Below are positions 23,630 to 36,381 of a DNA stretch of 64,000 nucleotides, piece by piece. The notes under the pieces were generated by a model that saw only the letters and a program-made list of their open reading frames with translations, made no database searches and had not been told where the DNA came from. The position numbers and the translations under genes were made by a program. The stretch comes from Heterobilharzia americana. Taxonomy: Eukaryota > Platyhelminthes > Trematoda > Strigeidida > Schistosomatidae. The DNA lies in NCBI GenBank assembly GCA_944470555.2, contig OX104127.1, positions 132,371,113 through 132,435,112 of the forward strand, given 5' to 3'. Position 1 is the stretch's first letter. Each line of letters opens with the position of its first letter.

Positions 23630-23775
23630 TCTAACGGTCATTTTAAAAAGTGCCTATTGGCACTCGTCAGCAGGACGTATGTGCAACCTCAAGGGGTTCG
23701 AAGTTCAAACCCACATCACCCAGTTGCAGGCAGTGACGTTACCACCATGATGAGCCTCCTAGCTTCATGACTACG
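23630..23775 (-). mobile_element. tRNA-headed hammerhead SINE (minus)
   Basis: Minus strand from 23775: GAAGCTAGGAGGCTCATCATGG, a GGTGGTAACGTCACTGCC A-box-like segment, B-box-like GGGTTTGAACTTCGAAC, then CTGCTGACGAGTGCCAATAGGCAC. The last part is a hammerhead 5' core and stem II in which the usual GTCC/GGAC stem has become GTGCC/GGCAC and still pairs fully. The GAAA core strand is not recognisable after it. Start GCTAGGAGG recurs at 49845-49870. Confidence 0.6.
23650..23680 (-). ncRNA. Hammerhead 5' core with compensated stem II, incomplete
   Basis: CTGACGAG followed by a five-base-pair stem GTGCC/GGCAC around AATA. Compared with the usual GTCCC-AAATA-GGAC both sides have changed together. 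The 3' core strand GAAAC is missing, so it should be inactive. Confidence 0.45.
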
Positions 23776-23879
23776 TCGCAAGATGGGCGACAGAATCTGG
23801 TCAGCAATCAAGACTAGACAACGTGAGGCTGGTTGCTTTAAAAGGGTCGATCAATGTATGTAATCCAGTCCTACTGGAG

Positions 23880-24053
23880 TCAGCTCGACTAGCTCCGTGG
23901 CAACGTCACTAACTGCAACACCGGATGAAACGGGTTCGAATCTCAGAAGTGACACCGGTCCCCTGGGGTTGCGGACCCACCTTGCTTAAGAGTACCAATG
24001 AACACGAAACGTAGGTCCAGGGCTACCTGCTAAGTGTCTCCAACCAACTAACA
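23880..24053 (+). mobile_element. tRNA-headed SINE, same family as 49636-49815
   Basis: The A box ACTAGCTCCGTGGCAACG at 23888-23905 and B box GGGTTCGAATCTC at 23932-23944 have tRNA-like spacing. The body shares CACGAAACGTAGGTCC and a terminal CCAACTAACAT with the copy at 49636-49815. The hammerhead region (CTTAAGAGTACCAATGAACACGAAAC) retains only the GAAAC strand. Twelve or more changes separate the two copies in the body. Confidence 0.6.
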
Positions 24054-24069
24054 TACCAGAACAGTGTTA

Positions 24070-25440
24070 GTGGAACTATTTAGGCAGAATCCGTACATAT
24101 ATATCCTCTATACAAGTAGCCAAAATACTCACTACATAACGATAATCTGTCAGAAGAAATTACTTACCAGTAATATCTTGATGGATTGGTGTGAAAGCTC
24201 TTCATTATCATTTCCAACACAAGTCAGAACAACCCTTCGAAAGCAGATGTGGTAAGATGTATGAATGGAGCAATCTCATCTGCCATATTACCTGAGATTT
24301 GGTATTCCAAACCGTACAGTCACTTTAGGGTTCCCTTAATTTATGTCATTGTACAGCAGAAAACTGTCACTCAGTACTACGTTACAAATACCAATCAAGT
24401 TATTCGTGGGTGCAGTGGATAACTAGCCGGCGGAAAATAATAAGAAACCGCCTCCAAAAGCCATTTGACTATCCTAAACTACTAAATATGCGTTCGGACT
24501 CGCATAAGTTTTCGTTTCTGCCTGTTAACCCTCTATGAGTTACTAGGGGTGCGAAGTAACATTTCTCTGATCAGATAGCTGCCCTTTAACATTAATTTCT
24601 TACATACGTGAGACATTATTTTCTCCTGTCTGCGAGATTCTTAAAAGTTTAGGCTATCGTAGATAGTTTTCAAATGAAAAGCAAAAGGAATTAGAAAACA
24701 ACAACTGAACGTACACACAACTTTTAAAACCCCGCCTTATGTTCACAAAGCCAATACTGATGGATTTCAAGAACATAGTAAAACAGTTTCAAATGGACGA
24801 GGACTTCGGGAATTAGTTTTCTGACAGGTATTGCCTCGTTTCGAAACTAACAAGCACAGGCTTTCATGATAACAGTTCACTAGATCATCCATCAAGCAGA
24901 TTACCTTATAAATGGCAATATTATCGGTCCACTACTGACAGTCTCGTGAATCCCACTTGCACACCCCACCAGAGGGCAAAGACGGCAGCGATGTATAACT
25001 CCTTCAGATGAAGCGTTTCTGTCGTGTGGGAGACTAGATCGAACGACTTTGCCACAGCTGAGTCACTTGATTTCTTCAAAAGTATGCCCAACAAGTACAT
25101 GGATGCAAACGGCTTTACACCAACATACGCCTATGGCAGTTGCAGGTATGCTAATCTATCCTTGTATTACCCAACCCCACTGTCTACAATAAAACTCTTT
25201 ACTTCTCCGCACTATTACTAGTAACGCTTATTTTTCGTAAGTACTTTTCACTCCTATTCCCTCACTCCCCATTTACCCTATTTCGCACACTAATTTTCAA
25301 TTAACTCCTGATATTTACTTGCAAGTGCCCACAAAACTAGGAACTGCGAGAAGCTAATCAATCTTGTCAACATTTTCACTGCTCTCCCAAATAAATAAAA
25401 TAACAGTTTGAGAAAGAAAACTTAAGAGACAATCACTACC
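24070..25440. other. No recognisable gene
   Basis: Small open frames (24064-24255, 25024-25221) show no domain. Nothing else can be supported. Confidence 0.45.
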
Positions 25441-25449
25441 TCCAAACTG

Positions 25450-26211
25450 TAGGGAAGTAGGCTGTAAAGACTTAGATGACTACCGAGGGAGTATAACCAA
25501 GCGAAAAGAACCCAGCCTCAAGACTCGGAAGTGACATGTCAAAGACTACAAGTCTCCTCAAATGGCGTCAGTGATAAATTCATAGTCAGAACCCACCATC
25601 CTACCTAGCTATCCATGACACATGAGAGTAATCGCACATGATAGTGAAGTAATACTTTAAAAACTACAAGTCGGCTCAGAAACCCTGAGAGAACAACCAC
25701 GTTTCGTAACCGCATTAAAAGTGATATTCCCCGGGATCACAACTAGATGTGTCACTGTACAACCTGTAGCATCCAGAAGTTAGATGCAGCTTTCAAGCTG
25801 CAGAAAAAATTGGCGGAACTCTGCTCATCCAACGCCAAAACGTTGAACGATCCATCTCAGTAAAGTGGTCAGCATCCTAAACAGTCTCACTCTCTGCTGT
25901 TAAACAAGACACAGATGAAGAGCAGTCCTTGAGCACCAAAGTACATTTGAGTCTCAGGAAACGCATCCTAAACATTCTCAAATTTCCACTCAATGTGTCC
26001 AGAAGACTTATCATTTTATCAGCGTCTCCAGCTGACAGGACCGTCATTTGTGTGCCCTAGATATACCAAGGGTTCTCCTGTGACAAGACCGATCTCCGTG
26101 ACGTCAGACGACGAAAGAGACCTCTATAAGTATGCCTATGAAAAAGTGAGATGAGCATGGAGAGAGTGAGTATCCTTGGCAGATACCACTTAACGTACAT
26201 TACTCACCATA
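25450..26211 (-). pseudogene. RTE-derived fragment including the right arm of the 324-bp inverted duplicate
   Basis: 25888-26211 is the inverted partner of 21026-21349 and so carries the same short RT segment (GDADKMISLLDTLSGNLRMF on the minus strand). Beyond 25888 the two copies still resemble each other loosely for about 35 bases and then part. The rest of this stretch, to 25450, is unassigned and may be more decayed RTE. Confidence 0.6.
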
Positions 26212-28389
26212 GCCCCTAGTACCCTCACGCATTTTTAAGTATAGAGCCTTCAATAATTGCTGCGCTTATATGGCAACACTTTTTGCGAGACACTATCATA
26301 AGACCTCTTCATTGTCGTCGTAGAACGGTACCTCTAGGTCGATAATTACGGCTAGCATCGGGCTTTGCTACATGTCTGTGCTCTAGTATCTAGTGCACAT
26401 CGCACATTTATGTAGGCCTTAATAACTCAGCTTTTCTGCATATCCAGTGATAGAATAGTCATGTCCAAACTCTGCAGCAAACGTAAAAGCGTCCCGTACA
26501 AAGCAAGGGAATCACAGCCTACTAACTCATTCATATTTTCTAGGATTCCATGAAGAAACTTGACTGCTGTAGATATAAACCCACATCTTTCGGGATTGAA
26601 GCCTTGCCGAGAAGGTAGTCTGACCAGGATATTTTTGTGCTACAACAGTTTTGGATAACTACGGTCAGAACTTTGATCAGCTGTAGTGTAATAATGCCTG
26701 TTATTTTATTTTCCACCCTCATTACCCGGTTCAGATGTCAGATTAGTGGTTGGTTGTGATGGCAACCTCAGAGAATGCTCACAGTGCCCCTTAGCGGTAC
26801 ACCATCGCACCAACTTCTTATTGGGATTCTTTTGAAAGGTCTTTTAACACTAGGAGTCAGCTTTTGACTGTGATGTGCCATGCAAACTTACTCCTCGTTT
26901 CCATCTCTTCAGTCCGAGGATTTTCTACTATTTAATATTTAGCATGATAAGTGAACTTTATTACAATCATACATCACATAATTCATGCTAACGTCTCATC
27001 CCTTCAGTGAGTTTCTCAAGAGGAATTATTTCTCTCATGCGCCTTTCGATTTGTAAAATTGTCATTTACTGTATATCACGTCTCCCTTAGACATTTAATG
27101 TCTTTAGATTTGAGTGCCAACACATTTTTTTTTCAGCTACGTACTTTTTCGTTTTGCAGAATTCTACCTGAAAAACTGTAATCTTCAACATTAACGAATG
27201 TTCTTCACTTGTTGGTCATTTGGCCCTTAACGATGTGCGATACATAGCGAAAGTTTTGAGTAACATTTCCGATTATTTGGGGCTCTGATACATGCCAAAC
27301 TGCACTCGCGTTATTCTAGAGTACACATCTGACACCACACTCTGTACTGAGTTATTAAGCTGTACGCCTATTTCTGTTCACTAAGCAAACTATTGTCATA
27401 TCAGCTACTCCTTCATTCATGCCTTATATTCCCTACCTTCTGAAGTTATTAGTGGGCAGTGTTCTTGGCAAACGTCATGCTGCGCAGAATTTTCGACTTC
27501 TGTTAATCGGTTTTCAGCGTATCTTTTCATTATATTTTGGGCTCAAACACTCCTCTAATTATTTAAATCCCGTGGAGCATATCGGCTTAAATTTCCGAGC
27601 TGAATTAAATAAATCACACTTGAGAACCAAATCACCCGAGTATATGCAACAAAAAGCAGTTGATATCATACCTCTATTACCACTTCACTTATGCTTATTA
27701 CTGCTGGTGAAGATTTCGGCAAGTTAGTAGTAGCTGTTAGCCAGCGAAGACTGTTTTCAGTACGTTTTTGTTCGCTGAGTGTGCGGTTGTGCATAATGCA
27801 TTCATTCTCATCGGATGAGATTTTATTTTGTATCTGCGAAGGAAACAAAGGAAAACGCCTGCAGTTCTCACTTCTTGCTGGCCATTTTTCCAAAGTGTTG
27901 GTCACTTCAAGAATCACAATGTCAGTAGAATGCACTTAAACGTGATTATCCAAGCATAATATATTTACTTGCTGAAAACTCTGTTTGAGGGGGAAAGTGT
28001 GAAAGCAGTAGGTTTGTCAGGTGTTCAGTTTAACTACCATGCCGGTGATTCCTGAATACTTGTTGCTTTGGGAGAGGTCAGGTAATTCAGGCGTTAATAT
28101 ACTATGCGGCCGTGCCATATCACTATACACTTGGTTACAGATATAATTCGTAAGTGGAAGAACAGCACAAAAACAAAAGTCGTAGCAATTTTCACTTGTG
28201 TAGCCTTCACAGCATAGTAATCCAGAAGATTTGGGATATATTACTGCTGCCACAAAATCTGTCAAAAATTTTGAAAATGGCTGATCGGTGTGCCACACAA
28301 AAATCTCTTCAGCACTGAAAAGTCCAACTTCTGCTACAGTTGCGTTTGGGATTCAAGGTCTTCTTACTGTGTTATGCTGGCTGAAATTT
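26212..28389. other. Unassigned sequence left of the CR1-like cluster
   Basis: Several frames of 80-100 codons occur (27419-27727 plus, 27666-27935 minus, 28017-28298 minus) but overlap each other on opposite strands and have no recognisable domain. Base composition begins to shift to a more even mix here, as in the CR1-like region that follows. Confidence 0.4.
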
Positions 28390-30232
28390 TTGAATGAATA
28401 ATTTGTCGGCCATTATTTTGTGAAACGTATTCGTCAACTCTACCATAGCTGCTGCAATAATTTACCTAGCTCAGTTTGTGGGAACAGGGTGGATGGTAGG
28501 TATTCAGCCTACATGCGGTCAAATAGAGAGCTCCATAATCACAGCTCCCGCGGAAAAATTACAGTAAATTGCTTCGCGAGCAAATGCACTTATGTGGCCC
28601 GGAAATTCGAGTAGTTGTAACATCCATCCACTATTTACGTAACCACAGTCTATTTGCTGAAAATGAGTGTTGTAGGACCGAATTGCGAGAAACTCTCTTC
28701 CCCAATAAGTTCTCTCACACCTGGAGTAGCCTTAATGAGGAAATACGCACTGCAGGCCCATCATCTGTCTTTCGTTCCTCACTTAATAAGCTCCTGACAT
28801 GATGAGTCTATCGCTCGCCCAGGCACTATCTATACGTTCTGGGCTAGTGGAAACATACCAGGACCTCTAAACGTATAGAGTAAGGTTATCATTAATCTCA
28901 AGTGCCTTTTGCCTCAAAGGACTCACAATGGGGGGGGGGTGGGGGATTGCCAGTTCATCCGGTTGGATTGTGCAGTACAAATGCATAACCAGTGTTTCAC
29001 TCAAGTTTGCCAACAAAAACTGCCTATCCAATAACCCGCGTGAACTTCATGTAAGAAAAAAGGAATAGTCATTCCTATGTGCATAAATTGAAGCTTGCAC
29101 ACAGTTCGAATGACTCTAAAACGACAAGAACGCTCTTCCCAGTCTGTTTACGTGGTATTTCATTGTTCAGTTTCTCCTTACGCATTCTTTTCTCTTCTCT
29201 TTTCGGTATCAACCTGACGAGAAAACCCCAAGCATTAACTTGACCAAAGGGTATCAACTTACTGAAAACCCTACTTTGTACGTAATATTGCAAACTGATG
29301 TTAGAATCATCCAACTGGCTTACCCCCGATTTCTTGTTTCTTGAACGGCTTCACAATCAATTAACTTCCGTACCAGTAGCCTAAATGCTATCACATACGA
29401 AACCTCAAGCACAATAAATGGTCTCCGATTTCTGGTCCGTCACAAATGTGGCGGAAACCTGGATAACCAACCATATCCAGGAGATCACTTTACACATCCA
29501 TGATAATGTTGTGCAACAGATTTCTCCAGTACATTGCCTTGTATGAATCCATCTAATAGGAGTCGACTAGCGGTGAATGCATCTCCTTGAGAATGTTGCA
29601 TACTTTTATGTAAAGTCTACGAAGTTTTACACAAGTAAAATTCACCACTGTTGAACGATGATTCTTCCAGTCTTTAATTATTCGCACCACAACAAATACT
29701 TTCAGCATTATCAATCTGAGCTGTTTGGAAAGATAACACTTGGAGGGTGGGAAATGCCTAAACTTGGATATTCACCTGGATTAAATGAATGGATGGATAC
29801 TTACTTATTCCTGAAATCACTGAGGGGGGTTATTTTTGGTGAATAAAGCTACGGAACATAAGAATTGCTGTTAAGATAGACGCTTAAGTGACGAAAAATA
29901 GGGTTTTGAAGACGGGTCAATCATGTCGACTACCCAAAGCGCAATCACCGAATATTGTGCCGATTTGATGTCAATTTAGTGTGAAAAAAGAATTGTGAGT
30001 AGGAGTGATATGAACTCACAACGATGTGTATGTACTGTAAAGTGATATTTTCTTGCTCCTTTCATAACTTTTAGACACTTGACATCACGTTAGAGTTTAA
30101 TGTCCCCTTCTGCACCATTCAACACTACTCAAACCCTTTGGGTTTCTCCGCAATTGCCAGTTTGATGATGCCTGTAAACCGGCTTCCCTCATGTTAGCTT
30201 CATAGCCTGAGAATAAAAATATTTATTTATTT
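28390..30232 (+). mobile_element. CR1-like LINE, 3' end (ORF end plus 3' UTR)
   Basis: Plus-strand frame 28569-28802 ends with a CR1/jockey-type C-terminus (SHTWSSLNEEIRTAGPSS then FRSSLNKLLT), the position where RT ORFs of this group usually close with a short basic tail. A 1.4-kb 3' UTR follows and ends in GAATAAAAATATTTATTTATTT (30211-30232), containing a polyadenylation signal. The part from 28565 on is duplicated, inverted and nearly identical, at 41987-43651; upstream of 28565 the two copies are only distantly alike. Confidence 0.7.
28565..30232. repeat. 1.67-kb inverted duplicate A, left arm (partner 41987-43651)
   Basis: The reverse complement of 41987-43651 matches with few differences: the encoded 60+ residues at 29658-29840 and 42372-42559 are identical up to one length change in a G run (GAGGGGGGTT against GAGGGGGTT) and the C-rich/G-rich run at 28929-28945 is preserved. 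Arms differ in length by three bases. Ends are sharp at both sides. Confidence 0.9.
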
Positions 30233-33200
30233 GTCTATGTGAGTTCTGAGGAGTATTGTACTTGATTGGCATTATTTTGTGTCCATGATACTTTTTTTAC
30301 AAGTAACTTCTTTTGTTGCTGCAATTCCTAAAGGAACTGAAATTCTTTCGGTTTTTCTATAACTGTTATAAAAGTCGTAACCATTCAGTAACGGCTTTTT
30401 ATCAGGGATGCAGGTGTAGAACTCAGGGAACAATCCTTAACCACATGCAAGAGATAGTTTTTTTAACCTCGGAAAAATGCCGGCCCGTTGTTTACTGGCT
30501 TGCTCAATTTCGTCTCTATCCAACTCAGTGAAACCCAGCAGTTAAAATCATTTAGTCGAAATTTTCTCTTACGGTCCGGTGATGCTGCAACAATTAACCA
30601 ACAAAGCACGTAACTCCTACATGGCCACCGCTATCTCTTTCCGAGGAAACAACTGTTTGTCAGGTCTAACTGTCTTAGTAAACTGCTATACCTCATATCG
30701 ATGCATATGTAGCCCTGTATTTCTCACTCAAAATGCGAAATAGACTTGCGGGAAGCTGTTGGAATTCCTCAGTCACAAAACCAGATAAACAAACGAAGGC
30801 TGACTACCTATGGCTTAAAATATCCACTTTCTACAGCCGTACTTATTTTGCCTTCACCTTAGCTCCCCTTGTTCATTACATGTTTGTTAACAGTCCTAGT
30901 AACAGCGCGCTGCATTCGGTGCAGTCCCGCCTGCAAGACTCCCTAATGTATCTTCACCACAGCCAATGATCACTCACTAAGCGTTGGTGGCTAGAACTGC
31001 GGGTGAGAAAACTGAAAGCAGCCCGAAAAATTTTAGTTAGTATTCTGCATCCAGCCTGTCAGAACCCCAACGCCTACTGATAATCCGGAGTGGTCAAATC
31101 ACAGTACCTTTAACACCCTTGCTCTACATAGACGAGTTGCAAAATGTACCTGCATCTACACCACGAACCCAATCCCGTCTGCAAAAGCCTCCGAGAGGGG
31201 GTGACAGCGGACTCGACGCAGCCCTTTACGAACCACAGTTGTAATGGGGACGACTGTCATAACTTGGCTTTACTGCACCTGAGATTGTTGGAGACCTGCA
31301 GTGCGACATCTCTAATAGTTGGGTAAGCTGTTGACGAGACAAGAACTTGCTGAACTCGCATCATGCTTTCATAACGCGCCAATATTTTTGGTGCTTGTTG
31401 TTCACCCGTTCATGGTGTCGTTTGAGCTCACTTTTAGACAGGAAAGACGGAGAATATACTCCTTTTATATTGCCGCACATTTCAACAGATGTCCCATTCT
31501 TAACATACCTCAACTTCATGCAAAAACTACCGTCGTTTGGGTTAACTTCCTTCGACGCCAACTTCGGCGCACCACAGCAGCTCCTCCTGGTGGAGTGCTT
31601 CCATGGTGCTGTAAACTGTGACACTAGAAGAGGGAAGAATACTTATTGTTTCCTCAGATCGTAAGAGTGAGCTATCTTTGGCCAGTGAGGCTATAAATGT
31701 TCAAAGCACAGGTTACTTCCTTTGCATTTTCCTCACGCTTTTGCATTTTAGTAACCTGGCTACGATCTACTTACAATTTTCGCCCACAAATTGAAGCATC
31801 TGCACATACATGTTATCTGCTAACTGTTGTTGCCACCGTCTTTGCTACTGTCGTTGGGATATCTCTGGCTTTCATCGTTACGTGAATTTTGAAATAATAG
31901 GCTGCACCTTAGTATGCTTCGCTATTTGACAGGAAGTTGTGGCACTTCGCTGCTCTATAGACCAGTCTACTGCCGAAGCTTATGTTGAAAGACAACTAAC
32001 AACCTTAGTCCGTGTGGCAGATTGGTTCTCAGTCTTGCTATTTTACTGTCAGACAACAAATTTTTCCGTTGCTTGGTGTCTGTGCCTTGCAACCTCAACA
32101 TGAGCTATGTTATCTTTGCCGTAAATAAACCAATCCACAAACCTAAGAGACCAAGAGTTTCGGATCCGTCGCTAGGGTCTTGAAGCAGTTTATTTACTAA
32201 CAGCCCCTCTGCAGATCTGTTAGACATCATGACTGACGTATATAATGGTGTTATGGCTAACAAGCGGTTGGTGATCTGCAGCCTAAACTGGATTGTCTTA
32301 CACCTCTGATCTGCCCACTTGTCAGTGGATTGTCCCATCAAGTGTGGAATATTAGTGAACTTTGTAGCCTTTGGGGCCAACAAACGACCAACTTCGTTTC
32401 ATAACTCCGTTGTCTTCACCATCCCTGATATCTTTCCTTTAAAACGTGTTAAAAATTATCTCCAAACCCTGGTTTACACGAATCTGTTTGAATAACCCGG
32501 CGTCTTAGGAAGAGGATTAGTAAATACCCCTATCCGAAATTATTCCAGTTCAACTCACTTCTTGATGCGGGACACTTTCAAGGCTCACAGAAGTGTGTAA
32601 GACTTGAAATTCTGCGGGAATGTCAGGGTGCTTCCAGATCTTACCCTCTGTCAGTGACGCACACGACGTTCGAAAACTTATGAAGTCCCTCTGGGAAATT
32701 CGTCTGAACCAGTGGCACCTCAAGACATACCTGAGAGTCACCTCATCGTACCAGATAACATCGCAAGTGTAGATCGACGAAGACTGACCTAGCATTTGTT
32801 GCAAGTACATTGGTTGCTACCGTTTCACCTACCGACAAAGTGGTAACCACTGAGACTGGAGGTGAAATCTCCACCAGTTAGGCAGATTTTATTCGCAAAT
32901 GCCGTTGATCTAGATGGGGACGGTAATGATATATCCGATATGCACTTCATCCTGCTGAATGCACCGGCAAAACCTGCATCCCTCAGATGCAATTACGCTG
33001 ACAAGCCTTTACCCCTCTCAAGTCTCTCACATACGATGACAACCTCCGGGTGTACTGACACTGCACAGCCTCAAAGTGCTATGTTTTGGAGACCTAAAAT
33101 TGTAGTACGGGTTTGCCGCCAAAGCTCGTAGCACGGGACCGACTTAGTCATCCTCGAGATAATTGCTCGCAATCTGTTAAACCTAGTGGTTATACCATCA

Positions 33201-34079
33201 TTCAAAGAGTGATCCTGTTCCCCAACACAGACACATTCATGACGCCCATCGGTACGACAATAGGCACTACGGCACCTCCATTAACCAACAGAAAGGTAAG
33301 GCGCACACACAGGGTGGTAAAAAGAAAGGGTGTGTACGTAAGGGTGTTCATAAAACAAATCCCCACATAGTCAAGAAAACGACGGCGACGGGAGAAATAA
33401 CAGGTTTTTCTCCTCACAACAACCTACACAACATTCAGCTCCAATGCATGCTCACACCAGTACAATGATACCGCCCCACAACCGGAAGCTCGCTGCTCGG
33501 ATGACGCTCGTGATGCTAGCCCCCCACATAGTGCATCCTACCCCTTACCACGCAGAGGTGAAACCACGGATTTATATGGCTCACTTTCACAGACACCCAT
33601 ACACTGGCCTCATACTAAAATTCCAAATTTTCACAGACCGCAGAAATTGACGGCACCTTTTAGTGTTCAAATGATAACGCCCTTGAGCCAGCTGCTTTCA
33701 GCCCTGACACAACCGCCAGAGTGGCGGGGAAGACGTTACGCCAACCCGCCATCCCCCTGGCTGGCATCCGTAGGTCGATAACTAACACAATAAAGGACAA
33801 TACTACTACTACCACTACTAATAATAATGATAGCAACCCAGTAATATCCTATTCCCCAGCATGTCCCCGTAAAATAAATTCTACCCGTGTTTCTCACCGC
33901 CACAGATTAGCTTAACCTACCAGAACAGGCTTTTCGAAAACAGGTTTAAGTACCACTGCTTATCCAATTATTTGACCTTCCGCCTGATTAACACCCCTTC
34001 CACAAGCAAGAAAATAAGTGGGGTCACTATGCTGCCGATTATATCTAACCCCCGCCTAATATCTATCGCTTAAGCTTGG
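30233..34079. other. Unassigned sequence, possibly CR1-like ORF1 and leader
   Basis: The stretch sits between a CR1-like 3' end and a CR1-like endonuclease on the same strand, so it could hold the decayed ORF1 and leader of the second element. Frames at 31319-31621, 31347-31664, 32862-33131 and 33113-33370 show no motif I can name. A (ACT/AAT)n-like run lies at 33801-33832. I do not assign a function. Confidence 0.35.
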
Positions 34080-35340
34080 TGTACTTCCGGTACTCCTGAC
34101 AGTAATGTTTCTGTCGACGATTATTCTTTGTTTGGAGGAGATAGATATGGTGGTTGCACCATCTATACCAGGTTCGACGTTGCTGCGACAAATCGCAGTA
34201 GTCCAGGACTCAATTTTCTCATTGACTCAGTGTGGGCTGCGGGAAAGTTTCCAAATGCCATAACTATCCTCTTAGGGTTTACCTAAGTCTCCCTTGCTCT
34301 ACTGTAGATTATGATGACGGGCTTGTAGAAGTGTTCGCGCATGCAACAACACTACCCTACCACACAAAACTCGTGTGAGAAGATTTTAATATGCCTGACA
34401 TCAAGCGGCGGCCAGTTAATTCCCCCAGGCGGTTTGATAATTTCATTAACGCGCTAGATTCTGGGGGTTGGCACCAGCATGCAGTACAACCAGCTGGATG
34501 CCATATCATGCATGACGTCTTTTTGACTAGCGGATTACTGCCTTCCACTCATCAAGTCGGCCCAGAATTCCCGGGAAGCGATCACAGAGTAGTTTTTGGT
34601 GACTTCCGACTGTCTCCTAGTACTACGTCCGCTCCCAGATCGAAAACAGTGCTAACCGGGGAGAGATGCAGTACATGTTGCGATGTTTGAACTGGGACTC
34701 TTGCTTCACCAGCAGCCCAACCCATGAACTGAGTGATATCTATATTTTCACGAATTTAATTCACGATCATAATGCTCCTGAGATATCAGTAGTAATTAGA
34801 AAGTTGGAAGCGAGTTCCTTTACAGAAAATGTACGTATCAGCATACGCAAGCATATCAGAAATTTCCATCGATCCAATGACTTTTCGCCCCTTATCCCAT
34901 CAAAAATTATTCATGAGAACTTCAAGCCAAACAAGTCACTGGGATCAATCAAGCAGGAAAGTGGCTGTAACGCAAAACAGGTAATGTTCAATCACTAGCG
35001 AGAGTTCTAGAATACCGTGCAAAACGTATCCAGAGTAATTCCTAGTAGTCTGGTCACTGATAGGGATGTTTTTTACGATGACCCAAGTAAGATCTCTGAG
35101 CTGTTTAGTAATCAGCTTGCTACCTGCTTCACACATGAAGGTAGTGTACTAGGCATACAAACTCCCAATACACCACTAGAACTAGAATCGCTCTAGCCGA
35201 GACCGTGGTGTAGCCTCCGTTTCTTCGTAACCCAACTGATCTCTCGATTCAGCACCTGTTCATCCTGAACTATGGAAAATAAATCTTTTACTCCTCACTC
35301 CAAGCGAGTAAATTTAGCATATGGCAACTAGAGCTCATAT
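34080..35340 (+). pseudogene. CR1-like LINE: endonuclease end and start of RT, decayed
   Basis: Plus strand. The frame 34391-34690 opens with FNMPDIKRRP (the GDFN/LPDI block of APE-type endonucleases, with the Asp-Phe-Asn read just before the Met), then SPRRFDNFINALDSGGWHQH, HDVFLTSGLLPSTHQVG and GPEFPGSDHRVVFGDFRLS, which includes the catalytic Ser-Asp-His. The following frame 34666-34998 and the piece ISELFSNQLATCFTHEGSV (about 35090-35150) match the linker between EN and RT in CR1/jockey LINEs. A stop precedes the GDFN block and several more follow, so it is inactive. Confidence 0.8.
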
Positions 35341-36381
35341 TTCTGACTCTTGACTGACTCCGGGCATACCTTGCAGACCAACTGCCCACATAGCTCCACT
35401 CCACAATACCAAAGCGAACGCGCAGTAGTCATGGGCTTCTGAAAGAAAAGTTACAATTAGCGAAGGAAAAAAGTTTCTTTAAAAGAAATTTCATGGTAGT
35501 ATACGTTACAGGAGTATAAGTGGCAGGCCGAAAGATATTCCAAAATGTAAAAGCAGCTTGATATTACGAAATGGAGGATCTGATGGTGGGGGCTTATGGA
35601 AACCATTTTTGTCTGAGGTTAGTAGATCCAATATAAGCCCTTCACCCTTTCTCCCCTCAGAACTATGGTAAATATCTCCCTCAACCATGTGTATCCATAT
35701 CAAAGCTCTTACGGGTTATCAAATGGGAAACAGAGTCACCATATTTAAGCATTTGTAATACAGCTAAAACTAGGACGTGAGAAATGCACTACATAAAACC
35801 TCAAATGTATTCCACAGGTACATTATCGGACTATATGGCCCCTTATCCCTAGTATACTCTTTAGATTCTCTAGTCTTCAATATTACTTACCCAAATTCCA
35901 AGACAGCTAACTTCCCCTCTCATGCCCCTACGCTTCTTTTTATCGCCCGATATGCAGATTATAATGGCGGATCATACCAACACATGCAGCACCGAGATAA
36001 ACTTCGAACTTTTATTCAACACGTGAGGACCATCGCCTTTCACTGCCTAGAGATGCAAAGTCACCGGGGGCCAGACGTTTCGCCCCAGACTACCACCTCT
36101 CCTAAATACACGGCTCCAACTGGAAGGAACAACTAGAAATGTAGGTACTAAATGCGGCTTGCGTTCAAACATGCACGTTCTTCTATTCCTGACAACCACT
36201 CCCTTGTAGATGAGGCTAACCGAAAGTGACCTGGTATGACGCGCCGACCTCGAAGTCTTACTGAATGGTTTGATGGTGAAGCCTCTGTTATTCCTTACCG
36301 TAATATGACAACAGCAGATGGAGGGAATGGCATCCCCGGCTGTATTTATTCAAATGACTCTGTTCACGACACTACAAACCT
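35341..36381 (+). pseudogene. Probable decayed RT core of the CR1-like element
   Basis: This stretch lies between the EN/RT start and the RT C-terminus (37737-38000) on the same strand. The frame 35777-36136 contains LYGPLSLVYSL and FIARYADYNG, where YADYN resembles an eroded YADD catalytic block, but this is weak. No intact motif is visible. Confidence 0.35.

Noticed and set aside
28929..28945. G-rich run (possible quadruplex)
   Set aside because: A single interrupted G tract without the four spaced runs needed; preserved in the duplicate only as part of the copied DNA.
31361..31624. Minus-strand frame with a C2H2-like F-x5-L-x2-H pattern near its end
   Set aside because: The cysteine pair is not at the right spacing and the strand is opposite to the surrounding CR1-like remnants; one partial match is not enough.
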